From Cryptomeria japonica (Eukaryota > Streptophyta > Pinopsida > Cupressales > Cupressaceae): a stretch of 64,000 nucleotides of DNA. The position numbers and the translations under genes are program-made. Each line of letters begins with the position of its first letter. Positions within the stretch are counted from its first letter, which is position 1. Below the pieces are notes generated by a model. That model did not search any database and was not told where the DNA came from. It saw nothing but the letters and a program-made list of their open reading frames with translations. This document shows positions 57,156 to 64,000 of the stretch, piece by piece. The DNA lies in NCBI RefSeq assembly GCF_030272615.1, contig NC_081411.1, positions 835,688,136-835,752,135 of the forward strand, written 5' to 3'.

Positions 57156-59120
57156 TTATACTGGTATGAAAGTTTCACTTAAATTTTGTATTTCCTTCTC
57201 AGTATCAGCTCTCTTCTTTCTCAAGTCTGCACAAAATAGTGAAAATTGGGAAATATTCACCAAAATCTTACAACCGGTTTCTAATCTAGTCTTCAACAAG
57301 TGTTTATTCACCATTAGGGATACTTTACCTTTATCTATCTCAACCATTAATTTTTCTCCCATTTTCTTCTTGTAATCCTTTTCAACAAAAATGTATGCAT
57401 CTTCTTCAAGGGATTTAAGTTGTTCACCAACACTAACAACTAACTGTCCAAGTTTGGCAATAGGGGTAGCCAAATGTTCTTTATCAGTCTTTGGTAGGAG
57501 ACTTGACAAAATATCAACAACAGTCCTTAGAGTCTCTTCTTCTCTTTGTTGTTTCTTCTTTTTCTTTTGTGTCTGAGATTGCATTGCAGTAGCAATCTTC
57601 ATTAACTCTAAATAACTCAAATTGTCCATATTAATAGGACCTTTTATGCTCACAAAGTCATCATCATCATCAACTATTGTTTTCTTCAGTTTGGATTCAA
57701 GAGGTACCTCAGGAGTCATTTTCATTTCATTTGTTCTCCTCTCCTCTTCCACCTTCTCTATTTTCTTCTCTTCCTTCTTATCTTTTTCTGTCTCCTCTTC
57801 CTTAGTGGTGTCTTTGACCAATTATGGATTTTCAATAGTCTGTTCTTTCACCAGTGCTTCCTCTTCCTTATCAACTGAATCCTTCTAATTATCCTCAGTA
57901 GCAACATTTACATTTGCATCTGCACTTACATTGACTGGTGCAGTCCGAGTCTCTGTTGACTGTGCATTCACCGGTTGCTCAGTTGAGATTTTATCTGCTT
58001 CTTACTCTTATCATTTGTTCTCAAGTTGTTCTTGCTGAGTATCAAACATCTGTATATCAACTTCAAAAACATCTACATTGTTAGCAGTGTTAGCAACGTT
58101 ATCAACATCACTGGTATCATCATCTGTTATATCTACCGGTGCAGTATCAATAGGATCATCTTGCATATACTTGTCCGGTTCAAAGTCTATGATTTTTACA
58201 CCTTCAGGAAGTTATTCTTACTTTGTCTTATTAGAAGTAATATCCTCAATTAATTCATCTTTCTCCTCTTCTTCATTGAGAATGAGACCTAAAGCCTTTT
58301 ACACCAAAATCTTAGTCTCATTTTGAATTGATTCGGTCTCTCCAACAAGCATTCTGGTTAATCTCTTCTTTGATTTGAACAATTCTTTTGTATTAACCTT
58401 TATCTGTTTGATTTCCTCTTTAATTTCTTTTGGTTGCAATTGTTTAAGTGCATAATCAATAAATTCTTTATCTAGGCTAATTGCCCCTTTTCACCTAGCA
58501 TCAATCAAATTATATAAGAAATCTGGAATTTTCCTTTGTAATTCAATGAGGGCTCTACTAAACTTGTTCATATTGAAAATGACTACATCTTGAATCTCCC
58601 TTTGTTGACTTTCAGACAAATGAGTAAACAGTATGTTTAAACATTTGTAAATACCATACTCCTTAATAATTCTAACCATTCTAGTGAAAGAATCTTCAAG
58701 TGTTAATATTTTTCATAGCTTCTTTAGTAGACTTATTCTTCTCTGCACTTTCCCTTAGTGCTCTCTTATCTTCTTCTGGTTTTCTTTCCTTTATATCTAT
58801 CATTGATTTGTGAGCTTTCTCCTTCTTTCTTTTTCTGGTTTGGGTAGGCACAACAAGAGGTTCAACTGTTTTACCTTTCCTTTGGATTTGTATTTTAGAG
58901 GGTTTCCCTCTTTGGGATTCAATAGGCTTCACCTTAGGTTCTTTTGCTTTCTTCTTCTTAGCTACTTTGGCTGCTCTAGTCTTACCAATGGGGGTATCGG
59001 TTGGTACACTGGAAGTTCCACCTTGTTGATCCTCATATTTGGCTCTTGTTGCATCAATCTGTTCTTTTGTGAATCCGACCTACTCAGCAAAATTCTCTAC
59101 CTCTTTCCTTACTTTCCTTT
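57156..59120 (-). pseudogene. B ORF2, C-terminal coiled-coil part
   Basis: Minus-strand frames at 58696-58932, 58491-58679 and 57156-57821 plus pieces between. They give a Lys/Arg/Glu-rich region, then YGIYKCLNILFTHLSESQQ (compare KLYDTLTTDEKEQ in A) and a long coiled coil with KLGQLVVSVGEQLKSLEED. Many stops. Order and composition match A 13,130-15,100. Confidence 0.65.
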
Positions 59121-59139
59121 CTATCACCAATTGCTATAA

Positions 59140-59961
59140 TTAAGAGTGCACTTTTAGTATTTTCTCCTTGTAGGTTCCAAACCTCTCACTGGTGGTATCA
59201 ATCGATTGAGCTAACAAATGATCAGCATAAGCAATAAGTAGATCTTTATCTACTTCATAACCCATGGGAATTACCCATGTGGTCTCGGGAATAACTGCTT
59301 CAATCAAACATGTATTTGTGTCAACCATAAAATAGATAGAATCCTCATACCGATTGACTACCTCTGCCAGTATGCGTTCCCTAGCATGCATTTCCATTTG
59401 AAATTTCTTAAAATATCCCCATGAAATATCATCAAACTTTTTTTCAACATCCTAATGTTGTTCTTCATCTGCAATAGGGGCAAGTGTCCCAGTTATCCAT
59501 TGTACATCATCAATACCGGGGAAATATTTTTGGAAATAAAAGAATAAGCCCATGATAATCTCTCCAAACTTGAATCTAATCTTCTTTTCCTTCTTGACTG
59601 CTTCCAAATTTTCCACTAATTCCTTAATCATCTGATATGCAGTGTGAATTGCTGCTGCCGGTATACTGTTCATTCTGCTTGAATAGAAAATTCTATAGCC
59701 AATCACCATAGATGCAAATTTAACAATAGGACAATTAATATCATTCATAGTCATGGCTCTTCTATCCCATCTAGATCCAGTTAACTTCTCAACATCATTC
59801 TTAGGTACAAATGTAAGCAATGACACTTCATCGATTGAACAGAAACTGGTTACAATATGGATTGCTTCCTTAGTTATTTTGTGAGGTCTATCCAACCACA
59901 TGAAATGATCATGAATGTGGATCAAAACAAATCTTACCAACTCATCATTAAAATCATCCAT
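59140..59961 (-). pseudogene. B ORF2, N-terminal globular domain
   Basis: On the minus strand, FMWLDRPHKITKEAIHIVTS, KLTGSRWDRRAMTMNDI, RMNSIPAAAIHTAYQMI, RFKFGEIIMGLFFYFQKYFPG and, past one stop and within 59140-59397, IEAVIPETTWVIPMGYEVD. A ORF2 has the matching words WLDAIHKITKEAV, KLTGATSDKRSLRVNDV, RLNSVSSLCIKSAYDMI, TFRFGNLLVCLMLH and MEAVIPRTIWVTEMGYETD. Conservation across subfamilies argues that this domain was functional. Function unknown. Confidence 0.75.
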
Positions 59962-60760
59962 GAAATTGATTGCATGATGAAAACCTTTATCGGTTACGCT
60001 TCTGAACTATTCTTTCAATCTACCATGTTCATAACATAGAGTTTTGTATTCCTCATAAATAATTGCAACTCCCAAGTCTTCAAGTTTGTAGTGATAAAAT
60101 GATCTTACATCTTCTACATGCAAAACACCATTCGGTACACTGGATAGGGCACCAATAGGGTCAGTTTCCTCCGACTTGTATGGATGTCATTTGAATTTTG
60201 GCCTTTCCCTCTCGGTCACATTAAGAAGATGAGGTGTCTCCATTTTGAATATGCAAATCACCAAGAAAAGAATATAATTTCTCAGATAAATACCTTCTTC
60301 CGCTTTGGTAATAGGGTTTCCAACTGTAAAATAATTTCAATACTCAATTACCGATTCAAACTTCACTTTGATCACGTCAGATTGCTAGTAAATGGTCTGA
60401 ATGTTTCTAGCATAAACTTATCTATTCTATGCTCATTTTGCTAAAAGTTCTCATGATGCAAAGTGACAAATGAAATAAAAAAGTTCTATTTATTTTCATT
60501 TTAACTACTGCAATAAATGCATTTACTGACAAAACCCTAAAACACCTTAAAATACTCTAAAGCATATTACCGGTAGCAAAAAACTCAATGATTTAATCGA
60601 TTATGATCCAAAAACACATCAAAACATAAAAATGCATGAGAATATGTAGATTTAACTTACAATACATCATCCAAGGGTTCAACTCAAGATTTGACAATAA
60701 GCTCACCCCAAGTTGTAGAAACAACTTAGTTTGCTGGAGATGGGTTCTCCACATTAGGTG
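59962..60760 (-). other. B ORF1-ORF2 interval and decayed ORF2 start
   Basis: Fragments of the extreme N-terminus of ORF2 (near 59,970-60,180) and an AT-rich spacer. No other gene. Confidence 0.5.
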
Positions 60761-62054
60761 AAGAATTTGATTTCTTAGATGGTTTGTCATCACTCTTCTT
60801 CTTCTAGGTCTTATTCATCTCAGCTTTGGTTTCTTCAATATCAACCTTCTGCTTTTCTTTTCGGTCTGCAGGATGATTCATTGGTTGGTTCTTCTATGTT
60901 CTGCAAAACTTGGCAATGTGTCCCAATTTGTTGCAATGATAGCATGCCATTCCAGATGCTCTCCAAGGTCCTGAGTTGCCTCTACCTATTCTTCTTCTAT
61001 AGTTCATTGCCACATGTCCAAAATTGTTGTAGATTGAACAAGTCACATTGACTCTCTTTTCCATCTCATAAGGACTAGACTGGTTAACATAGGGTCTTTG
61101 CCAATTTGTGTTCTTCTAGTCAGTGAAATTACTTCTCCAATCACGAATAGGTCTTGGGTTCATGTGAGGTGCTAGATTGTTTTCTCCATAATTGTATTCA
61201 ACTGATCTATGCCCATACATGTTGCATGTATAACAATAACCTTCAAATATCCTAGGCACATATCTAGTATTAGGTCTATAACCAATATGAATATCAGACT
61301 TCTTTCTACAAACATTAGTAGTATGTCTTGGTTTATGATAGTTAAAGCAAATAGGTTTGTAAGCTTTCTTACCGGTAGGCTTTTGAGCCTTAGGAGTAGT
61401 TTTACCATCATGCATGTTGCTCTTAGCGCCAGAAGGTTCTCCCTTCTCAAATTTTTTTTATCCTAACCCAGATGTATCACCTTTCATCCTCTAAGATTGT
61501 ATATGTTCATCTAGCGTAGAGGAACTCTTGTTGAGTTTATCAAGCTTCTCATCTGCCTCAGCAAGTTCCTTTGTAAGATCTTCATTCCTTTTCATGAGGC
61601 CCTCTCTAAGAGACATTGCCATTTCAAGATCTGACTGTAATGCTTCTTTTTCTTCTTTCTCCTCATGCCAATGTTCATACAAAGTTGCATTCTCCTGCTT
61701 GATCTTAAAGATTTCATGCTCTTTAGCTTGGATCTCATCCTTATCCTTTCTTCTAGCTTCAAGTTCCTCACTCATCCAGATTGTAAGTGCTTCCAACTCT
61801 CTTCTTAGGTTAGTCTTCTCACCATTCATCTTCTCCACTTATTTAACCAATGCATCAATGTTTGCCTCATTTGAAGAGCTGCTATCAGAGATCTCCAACA
61901 ATTGTTTGATCAGTTCATTCCTTTTGGCTAGTGATGTATTATACTTACCTCTTAGGGTTTCTAGCTCATCCTTGGTTTCAACAAGTTGTCTAGCCATCTC
62001 TCTATAGCTCATTCCTTCACCCATAGTTTCCATAGGATTAGAGATCCCTTCCAA
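60761..62054 (-). pseudogene. B ORF1: coiled-coil and zinc-knuckle gag-like protein
   Basis: The coiled-coil part (61491-62054 minus) has MSYREMARQLVETKDELETL and NEDLTKELAEADEKLDKL. Four knuckle positions follow. CFNYHKPRHTTNVC has its second Cys changed to Tyr, CYTCNMYGHRSVEY lost the last Cys to Tyr, CSIYNNFGHVAMNY lost two, and only CYHCNKLGHIAKFC (about 60,903-60,944) is intact. That last one is nearly identical to the fourth knuckle of A. The tail is Lys/Ser-rich. Confidence 0.75.
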
Positions 62055-62078
62055 GTGGTTAAGCCTTAAGGAAGTTAG

Positions 62079-62090
62079 GCTCTTATACCA
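62079..62090 (-). other. Primer-binding site of element B
   Basis: Minus-strand TGGTATAAGAGC, one mismatch from the initiator-Met site, two bases inside the LTR. Confidence 0.85.
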
Positions 62091-62092
62091 AT

Positions 62093-63340
62093 TGATGAAC
62101 TTGTAAGCACTGAGAGGGGGGGGGTGTGAATCGGTGATAGTAAAAATAATACAAAATTGAATATCAATTTCACCAACTTAAAACTCAATAGACATGTAAG
62201 AAACAACACCAAGTATGCAATCACCACATAAAGCATAAAACACATGACACAAGAGTTTAAATGTGGAAAACCCCAATGGGAAAAACCATAGTGGGAGGTA
62301 GTACCCACAAGATCTACTATCTACAGTATAGAGATCTGACCAGTTAAGGTCTACAACACCCGGTTAGGGGCACACCCTATTAGAAGTGTCTAAGCCCAGT
62401 TAAGAGCTTTACAAAAAGGCCTATGAGGACCAACCTTGTTAGGAGCTACCCAAGTAACTGGGATTTTCAAACACAAGTTAATGTATCACCTAGTTAGAGG
62501 ATTTAATGATCATAACTGTTAGGATCTAACTACACCTTGTTAGGAGTGACCTTGTAAGAGGATTTTCTTGTTGCAACTGTTAGGGAGACACCAAGTACAA
62601 ATGATCTCACTATAACACCTTCTATGTCTGATAAGATCCGCTTTAGAATATTACAACATCACAAAGACTTCATCTCTCAACTCCTTTGATCTTCGCATTG
62701 TCAAAAATACAAAATTCACTCATCACATATCACACTATCAAGCTCATGTATTTAAACCCTTTCATACCTCATCACACAATTAAAATTAGCATAAGGTCAG
62801 ATAAAACCTTGTTACAATTCTCTAGGTTCAATGCATCTAGACAATCTTTCATTGTATGCTTTAGTTATGTCGGCCATCGACATAAAAAAAATCCAATTCT
62901 GTGTTGTTTTATCGATTTGAGTGATTTTCATCACTACTTGTTAAGTCTCCATCAACTAATCTATTCTGTCAAACAAATCTCGTTCACTTGATCGATTTAG
63001 CATGTATGGTCATGAACATATCTTCATTTGATAGTCTTCAATGATACTGTAAAACCACATCATCTCAATATTCATGATTTTTTATGTATCCATTGTCAGA
63101 ATGTAACACTATCTATCATTTATTGGTTGAAGTCCTCATTACTGGTTCTGATAAAATTGTCTCTTCTTTACCAGTTTGAACTATAAGACTTAGATGACTC
63201 AAAGAAACATAGTTGCCATCAATGACAACATACAAAATAGTCATCATACATAAATCTAATCTCTATGCACAACAAACATATACCGGTTGCATCAAGCAAA
63301 TACACATTACTGGTTTAATTCAAATGATCAAATGCCAACA
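62093..63340 (-). repeat. 5' LTR of element B
   Basis: 1,248 bp. On the minus strand it starts TGTTGGCATTTGATC and ends AAGTTCATCA. It has a G9 tract at 62116-62124 (plus). Boundaries come from the primer site and the TGTTGGCAT start shared with A and C; there is no second copy in the window. Confidence 0.8.
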
Positions 63341-64000
63341 GATAAATCCTAGAGAACAAACCTATCTGCCGCTACCTCACTTAAACTAGCATTAAGGGTG
63401 AGCTAGGGGATGAAAAATGCGAAACTAAACTAGCAAATTGCATATGAGACTCCCAAATGACTTTGCTAAGCCTCTATCTCGAGGATGAGTGTGTAGATTT
63501 GGGACACTAACACAACATGTTGTCGTCCTATACAGATGAGGTACATAGACCATATGAAATGTCATAGATGCCACTATATTATTGAATAAGTTCAAAAAAT
63601 GATAAAACTAATCTAGTAGCACAAAATACAAAATGCTAGCACTAAGTAAAAGAGAGTAAGGGAAACTCACAATTGGTCCACGATTGAAGCCTCCTACAAG
63701 ATGATAACTTTCTCACCAGTACAAACCTACACACAAATGAGAAAGGAAAATGTTGGGGGTTGTGTTTTGGAGTCAGCCTCAGTTAGACCCAAATTTTGGT
63801 GTTTCCACCACACAGACAACCCATATAGTAGAAATAATGGAAAGATAAAATGATAAGGATGGAAACATAATAGATAAGCAATTGAGAAACTAGATAGAAA
63901 CTATAGATGTTGAAATAAAAAGGGATAAAGATGAACTCCCCTTCAGCACTCAAAGAACCTTCACTCAAACAAATGGAGTTGAATTCCAAGAGCTCTCCAA
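63341..64000. other. Unassigned flank right of B
   Basis: I see no gene, repeat or transposon signature here. It may be the leader or LTR of D, into which B seems to have inserted, but nothing in the sequence proves it. Confidence 0.4.

Larger units (their letters stand above)
56600..63340 (-). mobile_element. Element B: relative of A lacking its 3' LTR
   Basis: On the minus strand: a 1,248-bp 5' LTR, a Met-type primer site with one mismatch, a coiled-coil and zinc-knuckle ORF1, an ORF2 related to that of A, and a tail with purine tracts at 56,718-56,740 and near 56,610-56,670. No left LTR follows, so the 3' end is truncated at about 56.6 kb. It has no protease, integrase or RT. Protein similarity to A is clear but low, so the two are separate subfamilies. 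Confidence 0.8.

Noticed and set aside
63770-63830. Possible primer-binding site (minus TGGGTCTAACTGAGGC) of element D
   Set aside because: It begins with TGG but no LTR end or leader feature supports it.
1-64000. Host genes, tRNA or rRNA genes
   Set aside because: Every frame with recognisable motifs belongs to a transposon. No tRNA cloverleaf, rRNA block or exon-intron gene was seen, although short non-coding RNAs cannot be excluded by eye.

Overview
This is plant nuclear DNA of the kind found in very large, transposon-filled genomes. The conifer-like retroelement types suggest a gymnosperm, but that is an inference. I see no host gene, tRNA, rRNA or CRISPR array. Apart from short unassigned stretches, the window is a stack of nested, decayed retrotransposons: Ty3/gypsy elements of Tat type, Copia elements, two related pol-less LTR elements with Copia-like signals, and one LINE.

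Layout. Z (1-8920, +) is a pol-less Tat-like element whose 5' LTR is cut by the window edge. It sits in G (8921-28291, -), a Tat-like gypsy element broken three times: by Z, by A (9547-16176, +; 5-bp target duplication AATAA) and by a 5'-truncated LINE (about 20188-25658, -). G itself lies in the leader of E (28292 to about 43110, +). E is a Tat element with gag, protease, RT, two RNase H domains and integrase, then a long 3' spacer carrying an antisense plant-mobile-domain (PMD) frame. E appears to lie in D (43111 to about 56.5 kb, -), another gypsy element whose protease is split by C (46877-54207, -), a full Copia element flanked by GAAAA. B (about 56.6-63.34 kb, -) is a relative of A without its 3' LTR. 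The last 660 bases are unassigned.

How the parts relate. Z shares its leader with G and its polypurine tract with E, so it looks like a passenger of the Tat machinery. A and B share Copia-type primer sites, purine tracts and an LTR hairpin with C, but they encode no protease, integrase or RT. Instead they carry a zinc-knuckle protein and a long second protein of unknown function, so they look like passengers of C-type Copia elements. All coding frames are broken. Most stops in the best-preserved frames are TAG where glutamine CAG is expected, which fits decay of methylated cytosines in silenced elements.

Most notable: 21-bp-period arrays built on TAGYGC/TGCGCC in the leaders of Z, G and E and again upstream of the antisense PMD frame; the PMD frame itself; the A/B family; and a poly-C-loop hairpin near the LTR 3' end of A, B and C with compensating stem changes.
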